Below are positions 9,606-21,500 of a stretch of 64,000 nt of DNA, one piece after another; position 1 is the stretch's first letter; each line of letters starts with the position of its first letter. The notes below the pieces were generated by a model. The model had not been told where the DNA came from. It was given only the letters and a program-made list of their open reading frames with translations, and made no database searches. A program made the position numbers and the translations under genes. This stretch comes from Dacryopinax spathularia (lineage: Eukaryota; Basidiomycota; Dacrymycetes; Dacrymycetales; Dacrymycetaceae), in assembly GCA_037974965.1 (NCBI GenBank), contig JBBPFI010000009.1:558001-622000 (forward strand), written 5' to 3'.

Positions 9606-12140
9606 TCAAGCACCGCGCATGGCAAGCTTTTGACGTGCAGCCGAGAGCTTCTGTCGTTTAGGGGGCTGTGACGTGTCGCCACCCTCTTGACCGTCGTGCT
9701 TTCTGCCGATGTATACGAACGTTTTGTCCTTGAAGAGGCCGCTTATTTCCCTGAGGGTGTCTTCGAAGACGCCGTGAAGAGGGAGGAATTCAAGGTTACG
9801 GGTTTCACCTTGGTCTGCATCACTGAGCTTGGCTTCGAACTCCCTGTATTTGCTCTTGAGGGCGAGTTCGATCTTGTCGATGAACTTGTAAGCCATAATG
9901 GCAGCGCGGTTTGTGGTATGCTTCTTAATGAGATTTGCGAGTCCGGGAGGACCGAACACTGTGCTGCGCTTCTGATAATCGAAGATTTGAGCTCGTTCCA
10001 TGGCCCGCGCATCCCCCAGTTGCTTGAGGTCCTCTTCAGAGGGCGATTTCTCGCCCGCGTCGAAGACAAGAGAGTTGTAGAGCATGAAGGCGGCAATCCA
10101 GAGGATGGATTCCAGGTCATGACCGGCGTTATGTCGAACTGGAAGATCGGCCGCCGGGGCATCGGCACCTTCTTGCGCGAAAGAATACCTTTGGACCAAT
10201 ATCTCGAGGGCCATGAAATCGGGAGTGCCCTATCGAATCAATGAGGACGAAGAATACAGAAGACACGAAACGGTGCATACGGTCCGCATGTTGTGCCCAC
10301 CGGAGTTGCTGCCGTGCAACTTCGCAAATTCAAGGTCACCCAATCGACCCTGTACATTATCCTCGTCGACAATTATGTTTCCGCACGAAAGGTCGCGATG
10401 GTTATAGCCGGCTTGGCACATTAGTTTGCACGCTATAACGTAGCCATCAGCATTGTCTCGAATGGTTGACAAATTCTCGCTGACCATGCGTGACGTCAGC
10501 CAGCGCTGAGAATGCTATGTCTAGCCTTTCCACTTCATGGAGTGGCACACCAACGTCAACCATCACAGTCCGATGATGTATCCGCGCATGAATGGCGGGT
10601 TCGTTCGAAGTGGGATTGGCTTCCGTTTGGCCGGCAGTCAACCTCACGAGCCCGCCGGCGCTGGGCATGTGTGCCCCATATCTGTCGTCCACCACTTCAG
10701 GCTGGTTCAGCTTGGCATCGAGATACTCCCAGCCTTCTTCAAGGGTGCCTTGATAGCCAAGAATCGCCCTCGTATCGTCGAGATGGCCGCCTTCAAGCGT
10801 CACGTCTTCGCTCGCGCTCATCTTTACGAAATATTCCCTTGCAGGACGGGCCGCTGCGCCTGGACTGGGAAGAGAGGTTTGGCCTGATCCCTTCGCTTCC
10901 TGCGTCTCGATCGCTTTCATGACTCGATCATATATGGCGAATTCAGATTCTCGGTGCTCGTCCCGCCATATATCCTTGATGACCACTCGCTTCATTGTCT
11001 TCCCCTTCTTGTTATCATCGTCCGTGCTTTCAGGCTGACGCGCGTCCTCGTTCACCAGGAGTGCATCGTACACGCGACACCCACTGCCGATGAGAGCCCG
11101 CGCTCGATAGTCTGCGAGGATGTCCACCAGCAAGTATCTCTTGTTGGCAATTACGACCTTGTACGGCTCATCGCCGAGCCTAATTATCGTGGGATCTCGA
11201 CCCAAGGCAACGTCCTCGCCATAAGCGAAAAAGGCCAACGCCCGAAAGAGGCTCCTTCGGTCCTGTTGCCTCGGTCAGCAATCGAACCGTGCAACATGGT
11301 ACCACCACGTACCTTGTTCACTTCGAACGGCTTGCTGACGAACACGGCTGACCGACACGCAATCCATAGTCGTGCTTCAATCCCTTCTACCGTCATGCCG
11401 ACGGAAAAGCGGCGGTCGAGGTTGTCCCACAGCATATGCTGCATGTTCCACATCTCCTGCTGCGCGTTCTGCGAATGGGGTTAAGACGGCTGCAGAGATC
11501 CTGGAGAGTCGGGGCGACATACCTCGAGGCCCATCTCGTAGAATAAGGTCCTGAAGTTCTTGATCTTGAACTCAAAGACGGCGATGATGTAGCGCCATCT
11601 GTAAAAATCGCTGACATCCTTGTCCTCCCCTTCGTATCTCACCAAGGTGGTGGCGTCCGGCTTGCTTGTGTTGATCTTGTTCTCGGATGGTGGAGTATAC
11701 CTCTCGCGAGATACATAGGTCCGGGCTGGTACGTGAACCGTGCCAATACCCCATCGTTCGCACGTGCTCTTGACGTGATCGTGCAGCTCCTCCAGGTGGT
11801 CGTAGATGCTTTTCTCGGTGAGGTCCTTCAGCGCTTCCCCATTTGGGTCAAAGCAGGCGTCCAGGGCGTCCCACACGCTACCTTTCAGAAACTCACTATT
11901 GGTCCGCAGCCTGGTCATATGCCGATCGAGCCATCCGGGAAGGACGAACAACTTCTCCATGTGCTCAAGGGGGACGACCCAAACCCCAACTTCCTCCATC
12001 ATGATCTCTCGCTTGCTTTTCAGATGCGGATTGTTGCTGAATTGTGGCTGCGACGTTGACTTCGCGCGATTATGCGGTGTGGTGAGACTGTCCTGAGAAA
12101 TCGGCTGGCGACCAGGGGGGGTCTGCGGCGGGTGCGACAT
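9606..12140 (-). CDS. Full-length FunK1-type fungal protein kinase
   Basis: Five exons, 11523-12140, 11313-11468, 10485-11262, 10281-10432 and 9606-10229, encode 775 residues. The N-terminal third is a FunK1-type helical region (MEEVGVWVVPLEHM near the start; RWRYIIAVFEFK near its end). A candidate catalytic lysine is in RVVIKDIW near residue 354. Exon 4 has HRDLSCGNI, with the catalytic Asp and metal-binding Asn, and GDLEFAK where DFG would stand. Exon 5 has VRHNAGHDLESILWIAAF and ends with a basic PPKRQKL stretch that could be a nuclear signal. FunK1 kinases are expanded in mushroom-forming fungi; targets and pathways are mostly unknown. This is the only copy in the window with an N-lobe and the likely reference for the shorter ones. 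Downstream, tail to tail, lies the SNO1 relic. Confidence 0.88.
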
Positions 12141-13352
12141 TGTTCAGTCTGGAGGGAGGGAATAGTAGACTGGACGGCATAACGCACCGATATCGCCCAA
12201 GATTTATACCCTGGGTTATGCTTGCACTTGGTCTTTGTTCGACTGGAGTAGCCCGTCTGCAAGCGGCAGTTGAACACGGCGCTGAATGCGCGGCGCAAAG
12301 GATCCTTGGCCTTCCGAAGCGAGTGCTACGGTGTCGCTTACTGACCAACAAAAGCCATCCTGATGAGCATATGTGCCACCCAAACAAAACCGGTAGAACC
12401 CTGTCAAGCAGTTCCTCGGACCAACGGACCGCTCTCGATAGCAAGAAGCCTGCGACCTGGAAGAAAGGAAACCAGGAGGCGAAATTACGGACGCGTCCAC
12501 AAAGACTTTGACTCGGAGACGCGTCGAGTTGCACCGCCACGGCATGTGATCGGCACATGATGTTGCCATGACGGCCGTTTAGGAGGCCTCCATGTCCCAG
12601 AGCACGACTGTATTCTTTCAATGCTCAATCAGTCACGATAACTATGATGGTCGTGGTCACTTTTCACGAAGAGCGGCCCCGACATACCCATGGTGGTTCT
12701 TCTGTCGTCAAGAAGGTGACAGCATGAAACCGCAGCCCACAACCGAGATGACTCCTTAGCGGGCCGCACTTCGCTTATCGCTTTGTGCAAGCCGTCACCT
12801 TTTGTCTGCTCTGTACCACCCAAGGCTTCCGCCCCTAACTGATGTCTATGGTCGCAAACCTTGCCGCCCTGAGCCGAATGAACACCATCAGGAAGCTCTA
12901 TTGTTCAGGACCTTTCGTTGTCATCTGGCGTGGAAGTCATGGCGGGAGAGTTTCAGCTTCAGCCCCGTATCTTGCCGACGTGATCTCCTGTTTCAAGTCC
13001 TCGGCAGTAATGTATACCAAGCGTACGCTGAAAGTCTTTTGTCAAAGACACGGACTCGCCTAGCCGAGTTGCCGCGCCATGGTCCACCAATACAGCGGCT
13101 GGAGAGCGAAGGGAGTGAAATGTTGAGATGTACATTGCCTCGTGACACTATGCGAAGCTGGTCGGGCGGCAGCCTGGGTCATTTTCCATTCTTATTATTC
13201 CTATATTTCGGGCTGACATTGTTTGGATATTGAACTGTTGGATATACGCGTCCTCTCCATGGGGGTTTCAGAATCTCACGCCTGCCGCTCTGCACCTCCA
13301 GTTGAGAGCTTAGACTGTGTACACTTTCTGGTTCATCTTGTGCCTCCTATCC
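12141..13352. other. Intergenic, nothing recognised
   Basis: About 1.2 kb upstream of the full-length FunK1 gene and downstream of the next one. No conserved frame, repeat or RNA gene was recognised. Confidence 0.55.
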
Positions 13353-14316
13353 TCATGATCTCGCTCTGCTTGGACCAATATATATGAACGTCTTGCCCTT
13401 GAATAGACTGCTCATAGCCCTGAGGGTATCCTCGAAGACGTGGTGCGCCGGAAGGAATTCGTGGTTACGGGTCTCGCCTCGGTCCGTCTCACTGAGTTTG
13501 GCTTCGAATTTCTTGTATTCGTTCTTGAGAGCCACTTCCATTTGGTCTATGTAATCCTCGGCAAGAACCACGGCTCGATTCGCTTTGTCTTTACAGAGGA
13601 TCCCGGCAAGCCCGCCAGGTCCGGAGAATATCTCACTTCGCCGCCCATAGTTGAAGAGCTTGTTCCTCTGCACGGCCCAGGCAATTGCTGATTGTTTGAC
13701 TGCCTCAACCGAGATGTTCCCGGCATTCGCATCGAAGACCAGGGAATTGTACAGCGTAAATACGGCGATCCAGAGAATCGACTCGAGATCGTGGCCGGCG
13801 TTGTGGCGCACGGAGAATTTGAGTTGAGGAGCTTTGCGATGCCAGTCGCCAAAGTAATATCTGTCGAGCAGCACTTCAAGCGCCATGAAGTCGGGCGTTC
13901 CCTGCCAAGATGGTTTAGCCGGGTACAAGCAAACATCACCATAGGATACGTACCGACCGTATGTTGTGCCCGCTTGCTTGCATACCGTGCAACTTTGCGA
14001 ATTCGAGGTCGCCTAATCGGCCCTCGCCCTTGATCTCGTCCACTATGATGTTCCCGCAGGAAAGATCACGGTGATTATATCCAGATTGACAAAGCAGTTT
14101 GCAAGCTACAGTATATCTGTCAGCATTTCTTCATATGGCTGGCAAAGACTACTGACCATGGGCGATGTCCGCTAGTGCTGAGAAGGCGCTTTCCAGGCTC
14201 GACACTTCGTCCAAGGAGAGTCCCACGTTCTCCATAACAGCTCGATAGTGGATGAGATTCCGGTGCATCAGGATGGAGGACACAGCTTTATACGAAGCAG
14301 TGGCATGTGCAGGCAT
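13353..14316 (-). CDS. Short FunK1-type protein kinase (catalytic half only)
   Basis: Three exons, 14157-14316, 13954-14105 and 13353-13901, give 286 residues. Exon 1 starts MPAHATASYKAV, preceded in frame by a stop, and enters the family at LIHYRAVMENVGLSLDEV. Exon 2 has HRDLSCGNI and GDLEFAK, both intact. Exon 3 has VRHNAGHDLESILWIAVF and ends LFKGKTFIYIG. Exon phases and the 152-nt middle exon match the full-length gene at 9606-12140. The N-lobe with the lysine strand is missing. Frame and splice sites are preserved, which argues against old decay, but ATP binding as in a normal kinase is not expected. It could be a short paralogue acting in trans, or a recent truncated duplicate. Confidence 0.75.
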
Positions 14317-15162
14317 TCAAGTTCGGACGTGCTCGAAATTCAGGTTCGGTTCAATCCTCGCAGCTGAGCACGGCTAATGCATATCTTGCCGCTCTGTCCG
14401 ACGGTCATTCAGCCCCAAGGCACCCAGCAGCAAGGAGAGAAGAGCACCCAGTTATCTCCTAGAAGATGTGTGGCTACGGAGGGTGTCGATTCCCAAGTGC
14501 TTCAATGACTGCTGACTCCGAGTCGGAACTCGTTTTGGGCCTGCGTAATGTGCGCAACAACCAAGAGGGCAATCGGTCTGGGCAGATAACTTGCTGGCTT
14601 GTGGCGGCTTCACAAGCAAAAGAGGCTCCTTCACACTTCAGGTGAATAGTGGTGAAGAGAGACCGGGGAAAACTGCAGCAGTCGCAGAGACCCAAGAGTG
14701 TACAGTCCCAAAAAGGCAGAAACGCGACGCGTCATCCCACCATATTCGGGGGACGCGTCTACACGGTCCAGTCACTTTCACCACCCCACCTTGAGTACTT
14801 CGAGCCGTTGTCTGTCATACTGTGCAACTTAGCTATGCCTTTCGAATGACTGGTGGATTCGCCCGCTCCGTGGCATCAGCTAACCGAATATGGTGTATTT
14901 TCGAACCAAAATCCCTCAAGACAATATGGGCTTAGCGACGCACTCGGAGTTGCTCAACGGGCTCTGCGCGACGCAGACTCTTATCCTAAACGGTCACTTT
15001 CCAATTTATGTAACTAAATCCATCAACACATCGCAAGGTCAACATAGAAAGTTGTCAAGGGATGTCAAGGAGTGTTCAGCAAATATCGCTCAAACCTGGC
15101 GTAGGCGTTTCGGCAGTGAGACGTGTCGGGAGACTTGTTGACCGTCGTCCTCTTTGCAAGAA
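14317..15162. other. Intergenic, nothing recognised
   Basis: Lies between two FunK1 genes on the same strand. No kinase N-lobe remnant or other conserved frame was recognised. Confidence 0.55.
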
Positions 15163-16157
15163 TCAAGCGTCGTACTCATCGATTGATTCGCATATCTTGC
15201 CCTTGAACAGCTCGCTAAGAGTTACGAGCTCGTTCTCAAAGACTTCATGGAGTCCGAAAAAGGCCTCATTTGATGGCATGTAGTCGGGACCATTGAATTG
15301 TGCTTCATATTTGGCGTACGCCTTCTTGAGCTGGAGCTCTATCCGTTGAATACATCCGGAGGCTCGCTTGGCTATAGAGCCATCCAATTGTCCCCTCATC
15401 TTGCGTGGGATGACGTTCGTACCCGGGAAGTCAGAGTTTCGTGTAGCCCAATCGAACAGGTTGTGGCGAGCTCGTTTGCGACTTGTCGCTAGCTCCTTCA
15501 CAGCCTCCATATCGACCTCTGAAGGATCGTTTGGCTCAAATACCAGCTTGCTGTACAAGAGATAGACGGCGATCCAGTATACCGATTCAAGATCATGGCC
15601 GGCATTATGTCGCACGGGAGGCAGGTTGTCGTCGTCGTCAAGAGCGCAGTCCTCCGGCGTGAAAAGATACACCTGCTTGGCTATCTCAACAGCGACGAAA
15701 TCAGGCGTTCCCTGGCGAAAGTAAGAAATCTGTCCCAACGATGCCAGAAAACCCGTACCGTGCGGCCATGGTGCCCGCCTTGACTGCTCGCGTGCTTCTT
15801 CGCGGACTCCATGTCGCCGAAATAGCCCCGTTTGGTGCGCTCGTCCATTAACATGCTGCCGGGAGATACATCTCGATGATCCCAGCCAGCTGAGCACATC
15901 AGCCTGCAAGCTGGAGCATCTTGTTAGGCCTTGCAGAGATAGGCTGATAGCTGCTCACCGTGCACGACGTCAGCCAACGCTAGGAATGCGACCCCCGGAT
16001 GACCAACTTCGTTTAATGGAACCCCTACATCCTCCATCAGAGTTCGATAGTGGACGCGATTATGGTCGATCGCTGTGATGAACACATTCTCCGTAGAAGA
16101 AGGTAGGCACGCAGCCATCCGGACGTTCGGCTTGCCTCGAGGTGGGTGCATATGCAT
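15163..16157 (-). CDS. Short, divergent FunK1-type pseudokinase candidate
   Basis: Three exons, 15959-16157, 15759-15910 and 15163-15711, encode 299 residues with the same phases and 152-nt middle exon as its neighbours. Exon 1 includes KPNVRMAACLPSS before VHYRTLMEDVGVPLNEV. The catalytic loop is HRDVSPGSM: the Asp is kept, but the metal-binding Asn of HRDLSCGN is replaced by Ser. The GDLEFAK motif has become GDMESAK. Exon 3 keeps VRHNAGHDLESVYWIAVY and ends LFKGKICESIDEYDA, closest to the fragment at 2770-3247. The N-lobe is missing. With both metal-site motifs altered this is best called a pseudokinase candidate, although the frame is intact. It is the outermost right member of the mirror-image arrangement. 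Confidence 0.72.
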
Positions 16158-16889
16158 GCTATGCGGCCTAGACGGTGGTCATCGCCGAGGCCGGCTAGTA
16201 CGGCGGGCCCAAAAAGGACTGAACTGCCGGGCGGAGACAACGAATGTCGACGAGCACGACACACGACGCGGGAAACCTTTGCAGCCGGCTCTCATCCAGA
16301 CCTTATTGCGACAACGAGCTAGAATCATGCTTCTATGGGCGACGGAAGACCTCCAGAGGCTCGTCGCTGTTGTTTGATGTCTTACGCCAGGAGGATGACT
16401 GGGCGAACAAAAGGCCACCAGTGGGCGTACAGCCACTGAGGTTGCTTCTTCTGTCCGAAGACCAGGAAGCGCCCACGAGAGGTTCTGGCGCTCTTGGCCA
16501 TTGCCCTTATTGTCTGCTCGCTGCGCAAGCTAACATTAGCACAAGCATGCGCTCGATTGGCTTACTGGCCACTGTTGTCTTTGAGCATCCATGCCATCGT
16601 CAATGGTCGTACGATCGACTCACTCGACCGGCTCGTTGTCGACGCTGGCCATTCTTAAGCCAGCCAACTTGAAGGCCATGCCCCTAACCTCCATCGCCTC
16701 TAACTCCATCTCACTGGCGGTTGAGCGCCCCTCTCCCCCCCTCTTATACTATCAGGCCCCATCCCCCCTCGAAGTGCTTGACGCACACACTCTTTTGCTG
16801 GTGCCGGCACCTTCCCCCTCGCTCAACCTGCCCTCTCGCTCCGCCTACTATCGACACTTACCCATCCATACCTAACCGTACACCTTTCG
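16158..16889. other. Intergenic, promoter side of the membrane-protein gene
   Basis: The last 200 bases are pyrimidine-rich, with a TATA-like CTTATACTAT at about 16743, as expected for a basidiomycete promoter and leader. Nothing else recognised. Confidence 0.55.
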
Positions 16890-18030
16890 ATGTCTCCCTT
16901 CAAGATGCTCGCAAGCGTGAAGGAGACCGCATACAAGTACTTCCTGTTCAATGGTATGCCACCGCCGTTACTGCCGTTGTACTAGTCGGCTAACTGTACC
17001 CAGCTGTGCGCTTCCTCAGCATCGTCACCCTGCTTCTCGTCTTCAGCTCGAACATCCTCGTCATGTATCAGTACGTTCTCCATTTCCTTCCACCGACATC
17101 ATCTCATAGAACCACAGGGACATTCAAGCTATTCGAGATGCTGGCTCGTCGTCTTCCGATCCCACCTCGAACTCGAACTCGACTGCGTCGATGGGCACGG
17201 ACGAATACGTCGAATGTGACTACCTGGAGTACTCAACCGTCCCAAATCAGCCAGCTGGTGCCTTCTGGGCGATCCTCAACCGCCTCTTCATCCTGTTCCA
17301 GTGCATCATTCTCCTCTGGTCGGAGCTCGGCTTTTACGACTGGGTACTCAAGGAGTACATGCCGATTCTCGGACCAGACTTCGGTGTTTGGACACTCGGG
17401 GCGATGCAGTGCATGATCAGTGCTGTCGTCCTCTCTCATCAGTGAGTGCCTCCACCAATCTCCGTTCATACGAGCTCCTGACATCAAATTCGTAGCGTCG
17501 ACGAGTTCCCGCTCGTATCCGCCTTCTTCCTCTTCGCCATAGGCTGTTTGAACATCATCATCGGTCTGGTCTTCCGTGCAAAGATGAAGCAAGAACGTAT
17601 ACTGTTCAACTTCGTCGGCAAGACAAAGTCGACCCTCAAGTCTGGGGCCAGCTCGCTCCTGCCCAAGTTCGAGAGCGACGATGGCAACTACCCGGCGGAG
17701 AAACCAGCTTTCCTCTCCGGTCTGAAGGGCAAGATCTCCAATCCTATTCGGAACAGTCAAAGCATCGCCGAAACGGGCAGCTATGGCTATTCAGGCATGC
17801 CAGGGCCGGATTGGGGTTTCGGGCGACAAGGCCAGAAGAAGGCGGAGTATCAGGGTGAGCGATAATCATGAGGCGTGCGCGCAACGTCGGCTGACAGCGA
17901 GGTGACAGGCGCCGTGCTCGCTGAGCCGCCGGCCAGTCTACCGAAGTACGCCGGCTCGCCTCCTGGGTCTCCCACAGGTCAGAAGGCTGCCATCGACGCT
18001 GTCTGGCAGTACAAGACCGATAGGATATGA
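16890..18030 (+). CDS. Four-pass membrane protein, DUF7598-like
   Basis: Five exons, 16890-16953, 17004-17070, 17118-17441, 17496-17854 and 17909-18030, give 311 residues. Four hydrophobic segments are visible: LSIVTLLLVFSSNILVMY (about 25-42), a second around ILFQCIILLWSELGFY, a third around LGAMQCMISAVVLSH, and VSAFFLFAIGCLNIIIGLVF. A polar, Gly/Ser-rich cytosolic-type tail of about 110 residues follows. No catalytic motif is seen. The layout fits a basidiomycete family annotated DUF7598; that family name is from memory of the pattern. Function is unknown. Splice phases and length are consistent throughout, so the model is sound even if the role is not known. Confidence 0.75.
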
Positions 18031-18512
18031 TGATGGGGGCTGGGTTGATCTTGTGAACACTGGACTACACTCGATAATGTATACCTCACACTTACACGTC
18101 ATGTCACTGAGCACACTCGTACATTACCACTAAATCCAATACCAAGTCCGCTTACCTCGGGCACCTGTTTTATCCTGCCTGTGCCGCAGTCACCTTCCGT
18201 ACTTCTGCGTGGTGGAGGGTAAAGAAACAGCGCAATCGTGATCTAGCCTGCCGTGTGGCAGTGACTACACGCGACTCAGGCTCCGGCTTGGCTTCTTTTG
18301 GTTCATGAGGCCAGGCGTGAGCGAAGGCCAGGGACCCGTGTCCTCACCAACCGAATTCGCTGTACGGAACGACCTACTCGTGGCCGGGACAACGCCTATA
18401 TACCTTCATTACGACCTTCTCTCGATCTCGGATACTTCTGCGCTGGGCGATAACCTGTAACTACTAACGACACAAAGGAGCCCGGAGGACTGCTGGAGAG
18501 AACTACACGGAT
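18031..18512. other. Intergenic, upstream of Munc13-like gene
   Basis: Holds the 3' end of the membrane-protein gene and the promoter of the Munc13-like gene. Nothing else recognised. Confidence 0.55.
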
Positions 18513-21500
18513 ATGACGACGCGAAGTAGCGATAGTCGCATGTCGCGACGGTTTGGACGAGAACGTGTAACGGACGAGGATGTCTACAAGTGCGTCCCAT
18601 CGTAATACGTTGCTGTAGGTGTAGCTGATGGTTATGTCTAGCTATGCACTTCGGGTCGCGTACGTCGGTCAGAATGCGAGGCGGTGAAGTGCACTGACCA
18701 TGATCTCAGCTATCTCTCCTATCTCATGCTACCGAAGCAAGATACCCAAACAAACGGGAAAGAAGCCGTCTCTACGCCAACAAAGGAGCATTCGCGCCTG
18801 TCGGGGGTCACCACATCGTTGTTCTCGCTTCCTGATCTCTTCAAAGACACCGGTAGAGATGGTTCCAAGACGGTCAAGTTCCCTGAGAAGCTGCTCAAAG
18901 CGCTCGACCAGAAGATGCAGAATATCGCCATGCTCAAGGATCCAGGATATACCGATCAGCTGCTACGTCGAACAATAGCCGTTTTCTGGGGATCACTACG
19001 GGATGAGAGTTTCTATCGGCAGATGAAGGAGAATCGCAAGATCGAGGAGCTCATCCTGCACTTTGTTACGACTGCGACAGGGGTACTGCGGAAAGACCAA
19101 TCTCTGGCCCAGGATGCATGGAAGAACGAGCTGAACAAGCAAATCGCGCAGTTCATCCAGATCATTCGGGAGTGTCTCCGGACTATCAGCAACGTCCAGC
19201 CGGAGCTCACGCAACGACTCGACATGTATGCATCGAAGCTAGCCGCTCCTACACCTCAGGCTGGCTCGGACGGGAAGGAGAGCGGGCACTCCCATAGTCA
19301 GAGCCAGAGCGGTGCGTGGAGCTCGATGTACTCGCATTCCGTTGCGGATATGCCGCTGGTGAAGACAGTGGCTCGACTGTTTGGGAAGAGCGACCAGGAG
19401 GTCCAGAAAGATGTCAACGCTCTGAGGAGGATATGTACGGAGAAGGCCGCGTTGACGGATCTCAAGGTGTGCAAAGTTAGTCAAATCCACTCTCTACACC
19501 TCTGATCGTGAACATAGACATGTCTGAAGAACATCAATATGAACATGCCTTTCCCGGGGAGAAGGGAGGACTTCGACAGCGAAGAAGCCTTTCATCACTG
19601 GAAGACCACTGAACTCGCCACGCTGTCCCAGTTGATGGTCGCCATGGTGCAGTTCAACCCCGAGCTAGCCAAATCGACACCATCTGAGATCCTGCCGGCC
19701 GTTCCGGAAGGAAGTCGACCGAGTTCTCTATATGCATCCACGTCCGCTTATTCAGCGGAACCCTTCCCCTCTCCCAGCTCGCGACATGGCAGTATCAGCA
19801 GTCGTTATTCTCTCAGTGGACACCTCAGCGCCAACCCAGAGGCCGCTGCCGACGCTGTCGAAGCCGACGAGGAAACGCCTTCCGGTCACAATTTTACGTA
19901 TATCCCACCAAGTCCGAAGCGATACTACAAGCGGTTACTTGAGCTCTGCCTGCAGTACGACCTTGAAGCAATGAGTGAGCTGCCGGAAGATCAGGAGGTA
20001 TCTTTAGGCATTCTAAGCCCGAGACATTTAGAGGTCATCAACGAATGTGCGGTACGCTGGCGAATCCACCAAAGTTACCGATACACCGCCTTCCTCGATA
20101 TCATCCGCTACAAGTATGAACGAGAAGAAGTCCCGTTAGACTGCGTGCCAGAGGCCCTCACCATGGTGCACCGAGTCTGTCAGGAGACGCCACCGACTCA
20201 CTGGATGACTCAAGATGCCGAATATCTCGCAGGCGTATACGGCAACCTCTTCAACCTTTTCCTTGGTTCTTTATATCATGCGCTGGACGACATACCAGCC
20301 CTGAAGATGGACAACATTGCCCCCTACATCACGGTGCTGGAAGCTATTCAGGATAGTCACCTGATCGAGCGTTACAACCTGGATATCCGCGCAAGAGTCA
20401 GTGACTTAATAGAGCGTGTCAAGGTCATTGCAGCCCATCGCTACACCGAGAAAAGCAGCGAGCTGGCCTCTCAAGCTGGTGTCAATCGGGCTCTGCCACT
20501 CTTGATGATACTCGATTGGATGGACAAGAATACGAAGCTCTTGAACAAGAGATTCCCGGAACCTCTGCTAGGGTGTGTACAAACCTATTTTCCCTTGTTG
20601 CTGTCGACGCTTATCATTGGCTATCAGGCAAATCGATATCGTTGCTCTGATGCTAGAGGCACAAACACCCATGTTCCTTGCAGACCTAGACAATGTCCGG
20701 CGAAGACTATTTGAGGGTACACAAAATCAGCCCACCCCTGATGTGCCAATTGAGGATGTGTTCGAACTGTATCGGCGAACGCGAACATGCCTGGAAAGAT
20801 ATGAAGTCTTCTGCGAAGAGTGAGCTGCATTCGATGTCTATTGCGATCCAGGTCTGACGCAAAAGCAGTGTTCCGCTTGAATTCGACCTAACCGGTTACT
20901 TTGAACCATACGTACGGCTATGGCTGGCCGCGACGGACGCAAAGACCATGCAGTGGGTTCATACGGTAGGTCGAGTTGGTTCCTGTCGTTCCCGATACTT
21001 ATGCCGTGCCAGGCGATCTCAATGGACAACTTCGAACCCGTCGGAGCTGAAGGTCACAGCTCTTCTATAGTGGATCTCTTCGATTCCCTTAGAAGCGCAC
21101 TGGACTTCTTATTAGGTCTGGAATGGCCGGATGAGTACCAACAAGCTAGATTCCTGACGGCTTTGTCCAAAGTATGTTATGCGCCTCCCTGTTTGAAGCA
21201 TGCTTAACATAAGGGCCAGAGCATCGGCAAATGCATAGAGCAATACTGCAGCACGGTGGAACAGATATTCATGGAAGAGATGTTCCCGCGGCCTGCTCCC
21301 GAGTTGACGCCGGTAGCACGCCAGAATGCTTGGTTAGAGAAAGCCAAGGCTACTGTTGCCACGATCCAGGGCGAAAAGAAGGTGGAGCCGTTCAACTTTC
21401 AACCTGCTGTAAGCATTTCCGTAGCCTCATGGATGTCCTTCGCTTATACCCCTTGTAGTCGTGTGTTCGTCTGAATAATGTGGAGGCGGCCCGAGGGCTG

